A DNA stretch of 7,265 nucleotides, taken from an uncultured Lachnospiraceae bacterium (GTDB taxonomy: Bacteria > Bacillota_A > Clostridia > Lachnospirales > Lachnospiraceae). The position numbers and the translations under genes were made by a program. The stretch covers positions 1-7,265 of the forward strand of contig CAJKKX010000113.1 in NCBI GenBank assembly GCA_905200565.1, given 5' to 3'. The notes below the pieces were generated by a model. That model was not told the origin of the DNA, did not search any database, and saw nothing but the letters and a program-made list of their open reading frames with translations. This document shows, piece by piece, positions 1 to 5,304 of this stretch; the first letter of the stretch is position 1; each line of letters begins with the position of its first letter.

Positions 1-597
1 ATAGATATCTGATCTGGCGTCCGTCTGGCGCGCGCCATGCTGCTCCGGGGGCGCATAGCCTTTCGTTCCCAGAATGGTCGTATCCGCCAGATTTTTTTCC
101 TTATATTCGCGGGCAATTCCGAAATCAATCACCTTCAGATTTCCCTCCGGCTTCAGCATGACATTCGCGGGCTTCATATCACGGTAAATGATCGGCGGCT
201 TCTGGGAATGCAGGTAATTCAGAGCGTCGCAGAGCTGCTTCGCCCACTCCACAACGACCTCCCAGGGCTGCGCCCCGTACTCCTTCACAACGCTTTCCAG
301 AGACTCTCCCTCAATATAATCCATAATGACGTAAATCGTCTGCCCGTTATCAATAATGTCCACAATCCGCGGCAATGCCGGATGATCCAGGCGCTTCATC
401 AGGTTCGCCTCCGCCAGAAGGCTGTTCACCACGACTTCATTCAGCTTCCCCCTTGCGTTCTTTCGAATCTCTTTTACCGCCCACTGTTTATTCAAACGCC
501 TGTCCATTGCCAGATACACAACGGACATGCCGCCTTTTCCAATCTGCTTTAAAATTTCGTACTTGCCGTCGATGACTGTTCCAATCTGTGTCGCCAT
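1..597 (-). CDS. Ser/Thr protein kinase (Hanks type), N-terminal 199 residues, truncated by window edge
   Basis: Transfers phosphate from ATP to Ser/Thr residues of target proteins; the catalytic domain should be cytosolic. Reading from ATG 597, the visible part holds nearly all kinase landmarks: glycine loop GKGGMSVV (20-27), ATP lysine K42 in AVKE, C-helix E63, catalytic loop YRDMKPAN with D140 and N145, DFG (158-160), activation-segment end APPE (182-185) and the helix-F start SDIY (196-199). The usual HRD is YRD. The C-lobe, and any juxtamembrane, transmembrane or PASTA part, lies outside the window, so I cannot say whether it is a PrkC-like receptor or a soluble kinase. A GGGAG ribosome binding site overlaps the stop codon of the phosphatase gene 12 bp upstream, implying co-transcription and probably translational coupling. 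Kinase identity is certain; the target is unknown. Confidence 0.95.
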   Translation of the reverse strand, partial: MATQIGTVIDGKYEILKQIGKGGMSVVYLAMDRRLNKQWAVKEIRKNARGKLNEVVVNSLLAEANLMKRLDHPALPRIVDIIDNGQTIYVIMDYIEGESLESVVKEYGAQPWEVVVEWAKQLCDALNYLHSQKPPIIYRDMKPANVMLKPEGNLKVIDFGIAREYKEKNLADTTILGTKGYAPPEQHGARQTDARSDIY

Positions 598-609
598 ACG
601 CTCATCTCC

Positions 610-1380
610 CTATCCCTCGCATTTCACCAGGACTACCGAAATATTGTCCCTCTCTTGTCTTTCCTTTACCCGTTCTACCAAAACTCTGCTGTTCTGCTCC
701 ATCTCTTCCACAGTTCGAACATGCAGCGGCCGGAACTCTTCAAACATCTCATCCTCTGACAACTCATGCCGGAATCCATCGGAACAAAGCATGTATACCG
801 TATCCTCCTCTGTCTCTCCCAGAAGAATCTCCGGTGTCACAATCTCAGACGCTCCCACGCACTGTGTCAGAACATTTCTCTTCGGATTACGCTCCGCCTG
901 CTCTGGCATCATATTTCCTCTTTTTACTTCTCTGGCTACATAAGTATGATCTTCTGTAAGCTGCTCTACAGAATCCGTAATACGGTAAACCCTGGAATCT
1001 CCCACATGCGCGATCAAATAACGCCCATTCATAAGCAGAAGTGCGCTCACCGTCGTCCCCAGCCTGACTCCCTCCTGCTTTCCATGCTCCACAATCTTGT
1101 CATTGCATACCTGAATCAGCCGCTTCCACTCTGCCGCCAGCCCTTCCCATGACAGACCGGGAAGCTCCCCCGGAAGCTGGATTTCAAACCATTCTTCAAA
1201 AGCGCGGATGACCGTAGCGCTGGCCAGTTCTCCCTTCTCCAGCCCTCCCATGCCGTCGCACATGACGCACATAGCGATTTGCCCGTGCGATTCTGTCTCT
1301 GCGATTTTCAGGCACACACTGTCCTGATTCGTTTTTTTACTGATTCCTATATCTGAAACTGCCGAACCCAGATACCTCAT
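610..1380 (-). CDS. PP2C-family (PPM) Ser/Thr protein phosphatase, PrpC/Stp-like
   Basis: Metal-dependent phosphatase expected to reverse the action of the adjacent kinase in the cytosol. The 256-residue protein is a minimal PPM catalytic domain with no membrane segment. Visible motifs are SDIG-x-x-R/K-x-x-NQD near the N-terminus (D20), DGMGG (42-46), LGTTVSAL (107-114), AHVGDSRVYR (124-133), LTEDHT (141-146), NVLTQCVG (169-176), CSDGF (199-203, D201) and RDNIS (244-248, D245). All metal-binding aspartates of the family are present. I chose ATG 1380 because a perfect GGAGG lies about 6 bases upstream. The frame stays open to 1449, but that extension would overlap the FHA gene and lacks phosphatase homology. 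The gene sits between the FHA gene (22 bp upstream) and the kinase (12 bp downstream), in one operon. Confidence 0.95.
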   Translation of the reverse strand: MRYLGSAVSDIGISKKTNQDSVCLKIAETESHGQIAMCVMCDGMGGLEKGELASATVIRAFEEWFEIQLPGELPGLSWEGLAAEWKRLIQVCNDKIVEHGKQEGVRLGTTVSALLLMNGRYLIAHVGDSRVYRITDSVEQLTEDHTYVAREVKRGNMMPEQAERNPKRNVLTQCVGASEIVTPEILLGETEEDTVYMLCSDGFRHELSEDEMFEEFRPLHVRTVEEMEQNSRVLVERVKERQERDNISVVLVKCEG

Positions 1381-1402
1381 TTTCTCCCTCCTTCGGTTTG
1401 CA

Positions 1403-2476
1403 TCATAAGTGTTCCCTGTTGATATGAAACTCAAAAACCTCATTTGCAAGCGTCAGCTCATCCCCGTCAAAAATTTCTGTTTCCTCATCTTCTCCGATCA
1501 AAACGCCGTTTACAAATGTGTGATTGGTGGAATGGTCGTCTTTCAGATAGTAGGAAGCGCCCCTCCTTATAATATCCGCATGGACGCGGCTCACGGCATT
1601 GTTATTGGATACGAAATAATCCACAGAACTTCTTTCTTTTCCGATTCGAAATACCGGTTTATTTATGAAAATCTTATCGTTATTACTGCTTCTGATCAGG
1701 TACGTACCAAGCACCTGTTTTTCCCTCAGCAGGGCCGTCTCTTTCTCTTCCAGAAGGGTCGTCCCTTCTTCCTCTAAAAGCGTCGTTCCTTCTTCCTTTC
1801 GTGACGTCATATCCTTTTCATATACTCCCTCACTTTCTTCCTGGAAAAAGCTGTTTTTCCTCTGCTCCATCCACCGCTTATAACGAAGCGCCTGACTCTG
1901 CCCCGGCTCGTCTCTTCGCAGATACTGGTAGACCTTTGGGTTTACCCGCATGATATAGCGTTCCATTTCTTCCTCCGAATAGACGGACATCCGGCACAAA
2001 AAGTCTGTAAAGTGATCGATAAAATTTGTATTTTCCTGCATTTGAATCGTGGAATTGTATGCGATTTCATGAAGATATGAGAAAATGCTGTTCCAGAAGT
2101 TTGAACTAAAAATCGGTTGATAGATGAGATAAAGTTCTCTTGTACTTTCGTTTATAAAGGTATACCGGAGCTCCAGAAGAAGATTTTCCATTCGGAAGCC
2201 ATACTGCTTCGTCTTTTTCGTAATCTCAATAATTTGTGCAAGAATCAGGAAAAAATCATCTCTGCTGATCCCCCTTTGCAGGTAGCTCTGTAAAGAACTC
2301 CCGCACGGCGCCTGATAGCTTAATTTCTTCTTGCCGTCCATCTTCGGACGTATCAGACCGCGGATCATTTTTTTATGAAACATCTCAAGCTCCTGTTCAT
2401 TCACTTTTTCTGTCCGTTCCAGCCTGCTTTTGATGAATATTTGATTATTTTTATAAGATATTTTGAATTTTGACAT
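1403..2476 (-). CDS. FHA-domain protein with a DUF6382-like N-terminal region
   Basis: Predicted phosphothreonine-binding adaptor of 357 residues, first gene of the FHA-phosphatase-kinase operon. The C-terminal FHA domain (about 258-352) has the expected RIGKE (277-281), SRVH (296-299) and a STNHTFVNG stretch ending at N323-G324, so the phosphopeptide-binding Arg, Ser and Asn are kept. The N-terminal ~170 residues have no obvious catalytic motif. From memory they resemble the DUF6382 domain paired with FHA in clostridia, and the pattern of a helical bundle then ENLLLE...YLIYQPI recalls EssB/YukC-type pseudokinases; this is inference. Between them is a charged linker with three copies of an 8-residue repeat. 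No signal peptide or membrane segment is seen. The frame is open to 2587, but the promoter lies inside that extension, so I use ATG 2476 (MSKFKIS). The ribosome binding site there is weak. Confidence 0.88.
   Translation of the reverse strand: MSKFKISYKNNQIFIKSRLERTEKVNEQELEMFHKKMIRGLIRPKMDGKKKLSYQAPCGSSLQSYLQRGISRDDFFLILAQIIEITKKTKQYGFRMENLLLELRYTFINESTRELYLIYQPIFSSNFWNSIFSYLHEIAYNSTIQMQENTNFIDHFTDFLCRMSVYSEEEMERYIMRVNPKVYQYLRRDEPGQSQALRYKRWMEQRKNSFFQEESEGVYEKDMTSRKEEGTTLLEEEGTTLLEEKETALLREKQVLGTYLIRSSNNDKIFINKPVFRIGKERSSVDYFVSNNNAVSRVHADIIRRGASYYLKDDHSTNHTFVNGVLIGEDEETEIFDGDELTLANEVFEFHINREHL
1724..1795 (-). repeat. 24-bp tandem repeat (x3) in the FHA gene linker
   Basis: Three consecutive 24-bp units encode EEGTTLLE, EEGTTLLE and EKETALLR. 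The first two units are identical as protein but differ at several third positions; the third has diverged. The repeat sits in the Glu-rich linker just before the FHA domain. The repeated Thr pairs in an acidic setting could be phosphorylation sites for the neighbouring kinase and intramolecular FHA ligands, which is inference. Confidence 0.85.
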
Positions 2477-2545
2477 ATGCGAATCGCCCGTCTCATAAAT
2501 ATTAAAACGATAGTACTCCTTGCAAATATAATATGTTCTATTTAA

Positions 2546-2574
2546 AATATAATACGCATTTCGCATATTGTCAA
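2546..2574 (-). promoter_or_regulatory. SigA-type promoter of the FHA-PP2C-kinase operon
   Basis: On the minus strand TTGACA (2574-2569) is followed after exactly 17 bases by TATATT (2551-2546) in an AT-rich setting. Transcription would start near 2539, giving a leader of about 63 nt before ATG 2476. The -35 box is a perfect consensus, so basal expression should be appreciable. It points away from the XRE gene and may be controlled by it. Confidence 0.82.
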
Positions 2575-2623
2575 CTATTATCTTCATTTTACGAATTTTG
2601 CAGATACCTTTTTCTATGTAACT

Positions 2624-2629
2624 TATAAT
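2624..2629 (+). promoter_or_regulatory. -10 box of the XRE-family gene
   Basis: A perfect TATAAT lies 49 bp upstream of the XRE start codon. No convincing -35 hexamer occurs at 16-18 bp spacing; TTGCAG (2598-2603) is 20 bp away. The promoter may be weak or activator-dependent, in keeping with a low-level regulator gene. Confidence 0.55.
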
Positions 2630-2642
2630 TAAGTGAACTTAA
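2629..2642. promoter_or_regulatory. 14-bp palindrome, candidate operator for the XRE regulator
   Basis: TTAAGT-GA-ACTTAA is a perfect inverted repeat with 6-bp arms and a 2-bp centre. It begins on the last base of the TATAAT box and covers the predicted start of XRE transcription, where a bound dimer would block RNA polymerase. It lies about 55 bp upstream of the divergent FHA-operon -35 box. Autoregulation is typical of small XRE proteins; binding here is inference. Confidence 0.45.
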
Positions 2643-2678
2643 CAGTTTTGCAGCAAATAACTATGAAGGGGTAATATT

Positions 2679-3023
2679 ATGACTTTTGGCCAAAGACTAC
2701 TGAACTTATTATACGAACATGATCTTTCGCAAAAGCAGCTTGCTATTGAATTAAAGATTGCTCCCACCACGCTGAATGGATATATCAACAACCGCCGGGA
2801 GCCGGATTACAGAATTTTAAAACAGATTGCGAATTATTTTGGTGTTTCCACCGATTACTTATTAGGCAATGATACTCCTGCTCTCACCATAGACGCACCT
2901 TCTTCCCTGTCAAACCATGAGCTTCGGCTTCTTCATTATTACAGGGACTTAAATCCAGATCAGAAAGAAACCATTGATGAGCTTCTAAAACTGATGCAAA
3001 AGCAGAATATTGTCAAAGAATAG
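2679..3023 (+). CDS. XRE-family helix-turn-helix transcriptional regulator
   Basis: DNA-binding regulator of 114 residues, the usual size for a single-domain XRE/HTH_3 protein. The Cro/C1-type HTH spans about 6-60: LSQKQLAIELKI supplies the first two helices, APTTLNGYINN (28-38) is the likely recognition helix, then REPDYRILKQIANYFGVSTDYLLG, a classic end of the domain. The tail LHYYRDLNPDQKETIDELLKLM (85-106) is a short amphipathic helix pair common in this subfamily, likely for dimerisation. ATG 2679 has an AAGGGG ribosome binding site at 2666-2671. It is the only plus-strand gene, divergent from the FHA operon and convergent with the ribosomal operon. The sequence does not reveal an inducer or any prophage neighbourhood. 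Confidence 0.92.
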   Translation: MTFGQRLLNLLYEHDLSQKQLAIELKIAPTTLNGYINNRREPDYRILKQIANYFGVSTDYLLGNDTPALTIDAPSSLSNHELRLLHYYRDLNPDQKETIDELLKLMQKQNIVKE

Positions 3024-3027
3024 AATA

Positions 3028-3049
3028 CCCTCCGGCTTTTGCCGGAGGG
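3028..3049. terminator. Bidirectional hairpin terminator between XRE gene and rplA
   Basis: CCCTCCGGC-TTTT-GCCGGAGGG forms a perfect 9-bp GC-rich stem with a 4-base loop. On the plus strand it starts 4 bp after the XRE stop and is followed by CATTTCTTTAT. On the minus strand it lies 14 bp after the rplA stop and is followed by TATTCTATTCTTT. The T tracts are imperfect, but the position between convergent genes supports a shared intrinsic terminator. Confidence 0.85.
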
Positions 3050-3063
3050 CATTTCTTTATTTC

Positions 3064-3756
3064 CTAAATAAATTTTGCAGTATTTAATTTGATACCAGGT
3101 CCCATTGTCGGAGCAATGGTGATGCTCTTTAAATACTGGCCTTTTAAGGTGCTTGGTCTTGCCTTTACGATCGCACCCATAAGCGTCTGGAAGTTGTCCG
3201 CTAACTGCTCCTCGGTGAAGGAAGCTTTTCCGATTGGCACGTGAATGATGTTTGTCTTATCCAATCGATACTCAATCTTACCGGCTTTGATATCCTGAAC
3301 GGCCTTTGTCACGTCCATTGTAACGGTTCCTGCCTTCGGGTTTGGCATTAAGCCCTTCGGTCCAAGTACACGTCCCAGACGTCCGACAACGCCCATCATA
3401 TCCGGTGTAGCTACCACTACATCGAACTCGAACCAGTTCTCGTTCTGGATCTTCGGAATCAGTTCCTCGCCGCCTACATACTCTGCGCCTGCTGCCAGGG
3501 CCTCGTCAGCCTTTGCATTCTTCGCGAATACCAGGACGCGAACCTTCTTACCTGTTCCGTGCGGAAGTACGACCGCACCACGGATCTGCTGGTCTGCGTG
3601 ACGTCCGTCACAGCCTGTTCTGATGTGAGCTTCGATTGTTTCGTCAAATTTCGCTACTGCTGTTTTCTTTACTAAAGCAATAGCATCCGCTGTATCATAG
3701 AGCGCTGCACGGTCAACTGCCTTAGCAGCCTCTACATATTTTTTTCCTCTTTTCAT
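3064..3756 (-). CDS. rplA: 50S ribosomal protein L1 (uL1)
   Basis: Protein of the mobile L1 stalk of the large subunit, contacting 23S rRNA helices 76-78 near the E site and the leaving tRNA; in many bacteria also a translational repressor of its own operon. The 230-residue length is normal. The N-terminal [12 protein letters not shown], the signature [16 protein letters not shown] (131-146) and TMGPG near the C-terminus (217-221) are typical. ATG 3756 has AGGAGG at 3766-3771. The gene follows rplK by 58 bp and is the last of the operon. An L1-site-like RNA element directly precedes its ribosome binding site. Confidence 0.98.
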   Translation of the reverse strand: MKRGKKYVEAAKAVDRAALYDTADAIALVKKTAVAKFDETIEAHIRTGCDGRHADQQIRGAVVLPHGTGKKVRVLVFAKNAKADEALAAGAEYVGGEELIPKIQNENWFEFDVVVATPDMMGVVGRLGRVLGPKGLMPNPKAGTVTMDVTKAVQDIKAGKIEYRLDKTNIIHVPIGKASFTEEQLADNFQTLMGAIVKARPSTLKGQYLKSITIAPTMGPGIKLNTAKFI

Positions 3757-3772
3757 ATTAAATAACCTCCTG

Positions 3773-3800
3773 GTGGTGTTTGCGGGAATGACCCTCCCAC
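3773..3800 (-). promoter_or_regulatory. L1-binding-site-like mRNA element upstream of rplA
   Basis: In the minus-strand RNA GUGGGAGGG (3800-3792) and CCCGCAAACACCAC (3786-3773) can form GUGG/CCAC, an asymmetric internal loop (GA opposite GCAAACA) and GGG/CCC closing a UCAUU loop. This matches the architecture of the 23S rRNA L1 site, GUGGGAG opposite GAAAUACCAC. The AGGAGG of rplA begins one base after the closing CCAC, so bound L1 would block initiation. The 3' side fits the rRNA less well than the copy upstream of rplK (ACACCAC instead of AUACCAC). Confidence 0.65.
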
Positions 3801-3814
3801 TTTATCTCCGTTTA

Positions 3815-4237
3815 CTACTCAACAACGATACCCATACTTCTTGCGGTACCTGCGATCATGCTCATAGCAGCCTCAAGACTTCCGGCATTCAGATCCGGCA
3901 TCTTCATCTCTGCGATCTCTTTGATCTTGTCCTGAGAAATCGTAGCTACTTTTGTCTTGTTCGGAACGCCTGATCCTGATTTGATGTTGCAGGCTTTCTT
4001 TAACAAAACGGCTGCCGGCGGCGTCTTTGTAATGAAGCTGAAGCTTCTGTCTGCATAAACCGTGATAACGACCGGAATAATCAGGTCGCCCTTGTCGGCT
4101 GTCCTTGCATTGAACTCCTTCGTAAACTGAACGATATTCACACCATGCTGTCCAAGAGCCGGACCAACTGGTGGCGCTGGTGTCGCTTTACCAGCAGGAA
4201 TCTGTAATTTAATATAACCTGTTACTTTTTTTGCCAT
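3815..4237 (-). CDS. rplK: 50S ribosomal protein L11 (uL11)
   Basis: Binds the GTPase-associated region of 23S rRNA at the base of the L7/L12 stalk; target area of thiostrepton and needed for RelA-type stringent signalling. The 140-residue protein has the proline-rich [17 protein letters not shown] (19-35) in the N-terminal domain and [11 protein letters not shown] (71-81) opening the RNA-binding C-terminal domain. I use ATG 4237 ([11 protein letters not shown]) because AGGAGG at 4246-4251 is correctly spaced for it. The in-frame ATG at 4246 would overlap that site and adds three non-conserved residues. It is preceded by a 91-bp gap after nusG that holds a hairpin and an L1-type RNA element. 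Confidence 0.98.
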   Translation of the reverse strand: MAKKVTGYIKLQIPAGKATPAPPVGPALGQHGVNIVQFTKEFNARTADKGDLIIPVVITVYADRSFSFITKTPPAAVLLKKACNIKSGSGVPNKTKVATISQDKIKEIAEMKMPDLNAGSLEAAMSMIAGTARSMGIVVE

Positions 4238-4253
4238 TTTCGGCACCTCCTAT

Positions 4254-4282
4254 GTGGTATTGTCGGGGGGTTTTCCTCCCAC
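4254..4282 (-). promoter_or_regulatory. L1-binding-site-like mRNA leader upstream of rplK
   Basis: Minus-strand RNA reads GUGGGAGG (4282-4275), AAAA, then CCCCCCGACAAUACCAC (4270-4254). GUGG pairs with CCAC, flanking an internal loop GA / GACAAUA. The 23S rRNA L1 site in E. coli reads GUGGGAGG on one side and UGAAAUACCAC on the other, so this is a close mimic. In E. coli, L1 represses rplK-rplA through such a leader site (established). Here AGGAGG of rplK starts two bases after the CCAC, so occupancy would mask it. Binding in this organism is inferred from the match. Confidence 0.78.
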
Positions 4283-4285
4283 TGC

Positions 4286-4312
4286 CCGGTAAACCGCGAA
4301 TTCGCTTACCGG
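4286..4312 (-). other. Hairpin in the nusG-rplK gap
   Basis: CCGGTAA (4286-4292) and TTACCGG (4306-4312) form a 7-bp stem, extended by GCG/CGC around an AATT loop with a 3-base bulge. It ends 3 bp upstream of the L1-like element. No T tract follows in the direction of transcription, so it is not an intrinsic terminator. It may stabilise or space the L1 element or be a processing site. Confidence 0.6.
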
Positions 4313-4328
4313 AATTTTCCTTGTTCCA

Positions 4329-4844
4329 TTACATCTTTTTAACTTCCGTGAATCCGATCTCGACCGGTGTCTCACGGCCAAACAGCTCAACATTGATCGT
4401 AACGATCTGCTTGCTGTCATTCATAGCACAAACGACGCCCACAGTGTCTTTCCAGACACCGCCGGTAATCATGACAGTGTCGCCTTCCTTGAAATCGATC
4501 TGCATTTCTGCATCCTGAATTCCAAGCGGCCTCATCTCTTCTTCGGTAAGTGGCACTGGCTTCGATCCAGGTCCAACAAATCCGGTAACACCTCTTGTAT
4601 TTCTTACGACATACCAGGTGTCATCATTCATAATCATATTTAGAAGCACGTAGCCCGGAAACAGTTTTTTCTGCACCTGTTTCTTCACTCCGTTTTTCAC
4701 TTCCAAGACCTCCTGCATCGGAACCCGGACCTCCAGAATCTGATCTTCCAGATGCCTGTTCTCGATGGTCTTTTCAATGTTGGCCTTCACCTTGTTCTCA
4801 TACCCGGAATAGGTATGAACTACATACCAGTTTACTTCTGACAT
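4329..4844 (-). CDS. nusG: Transcription termination/antitermination factor NusG
   Basis: Binds the RNA polymerase clamp, modulating pausing, and links polymerase to partners such as the ribosome or Rho. The 171 residues comprise an NGN domain (about 3-105; WYVVHTYSGYENKV at 6-19, LFPGYVLLNM at 61-70, VRNTRGVTGFVG at 80-91) and a KOW domain (about 118-171; FKEGDTVMITGGVWKDTVGVV). Both domains are complete with no large insertion, so it is the housekeeping NusG rather than a NusG-like specialised paralogue such as LoaP or RfaH. ATG 4844 has AAGGGTGAT upstream. It follows secE by 17 bp. Confidence 0.98.
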   Translation of the reverse strand: MSEVNWYVVHTYSGYENKVKANIEKTIENRHLEDQILEVRVPMQEVLEVKNGVKKQVQKKLFPGYVLLNMIMNDDTWYVVRNTRGVTGFVGPGSKPVPLTEEEMRPLGIQDAEMQIDFKEGDTVMITGGVWKDTVGVVCAMNDSKQIVTINVELFGRETPVEIGFTEVKKM

Positions 4845-4861
4845 AAAATCACCCTTGCCCC

Positions 4862-5068
4862 TTACTTAACTATGAAATCTACACCATACTGTACCAGAAA
4901 ATCCACAATCGTGATAATGACGCCAAGTACAACAGAAAGCACAACGACTGCCGCTGTCTGCTTGCCAAGTGATTTGTTGTCCGGCCAAACGATCTTGTTA
5001 AACTCTGCTTTCAGGCCGTCCGTCCAGCTTTTCTTAGGGGCTTTTTCTGTCTTTGCAGTTTCTCCCAT
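4862..5068 (-). CDS. secE: Preprotein translocase subunit SecE
   Basis: Small essential membrane subunit that clamps the two halves of SecY in the Sec translocon. The 68-residue protein is the short, one-transmembrane Gram-positive form. It has a charged N-terminus, the conserved amphipathic EFNKIVWPD (22-30) that lies on the membrane surface, and one membrane segment at about 38-60 (AAVVVLSVVLGVIITIVDFL). ATG 5068 is preceded by AAAGGAAAG. It sits 24 bp after rpmG and 17 bp before nusG, the classic order in Firmicutes. Confidence 0.96.
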   Translation of the reverse strand: MGETAKTEKAPKKSWTDGLKAEFNKIVWPDNKSLGKQTAAVVVLSVVLGVIITIVDFLVQYGVDFIVK

Positions 5069-5092
5069 CTCGTCACTTTCCTTTCTGACGAC

Positions 5093-5242
5093 TTACTTCG
5101 TCTCCTTGTGCATTGTGTGTTTTCTACAGAACCTACAATATTTCTTAGTTTCCATTCTGTCCGGATGATTTTTCTTATCCTTCTTCGTGTTGTAATTACG
5201 CTGTTTACATTCCGTACATGCCAATGTGATTCTCGTGCGCAC
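5093..5242 (-). CDS. rpmG: 50S ribosomal protein L33 (bL33), zinc-binding form
   Basis: Small large-subunit protein near the E site. From a GTG start at 5242 the frame encodes 49 residues, the normal L33 length: [16 protein letters not shown], then [25 protein letters not shown] and a lysine-rich end. Four cysteines in two CxxC pairs (C9/C12 and C36/C39) mark the zinc-ribbon, 'C+' form; such organisms sometimes carry a cysteine-free paralogue used in zinc starvation. GTG is supported by GAGGTGG at 5248-5254 and by the standard protein start. It is the first gene of the rpmG-secE-nusG-rplK-rplA operon. Confidence 0.96.
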   Translation of the reverse strand: MRTRITLACTECKQRNYNTKKDKKNHPDRMETKKYCRFCRKHTMHKETK

Positions 5243-5272
5243 AACTTCCACCTCTCTCTCGTTGTATTTTGC

Positions 5273-5293
5273 CGACGGCCTGGCAGACCGTCG
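5273..5293 (-). other. Stable hairpin in the rpmG 5' leader
   Basis: CGACGG (5273-5278) and CCGTCG (5288-5293) pair. In the minus-strand RNA two more Watson-Crick pairs and one G-U extend this to 9 pairs closing a 3-base loop. It is followed by GCAAAAT, not a U tract, so it is not a terminator. It lies 19 bp upstream of the rpmG ribosome binding site and may protect the transcript or tune its translation. Confidence 0.6.
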
Positions 5294-5304
5294 ATTTTAG
5301 GCAT

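Noticed and set aside
37..959. Several plus-strand open frames over the kinase and phosphatase genes
   Set aside because: They are antisense to strongly conserved kinase and PP2C motifs and lack plausible ribosome binding sites.
2477..2587. 37-residue N-terminal extension of the FHA protein
   Set aside because: A near-perfect promoter (TTGACA-17-TATATT) lies inside it, so it cannot be in the mRNA from that promoter. Its composition is AT-driven and it lacks a ribosome binding site.
2646..2653. TTTTGCAG repeats as a mobile-element or attachment-site core
   Set aside because: The copies are only 8 bp, 50 bp apart, with no integrase, transposase or terminal inverted repeats nearby.
5069..5092. 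tRNA gene between rpmG and secE, as in some bacteria
   Set aside because: The gap is only 24 bp and holds just the secE ribosome binding site.
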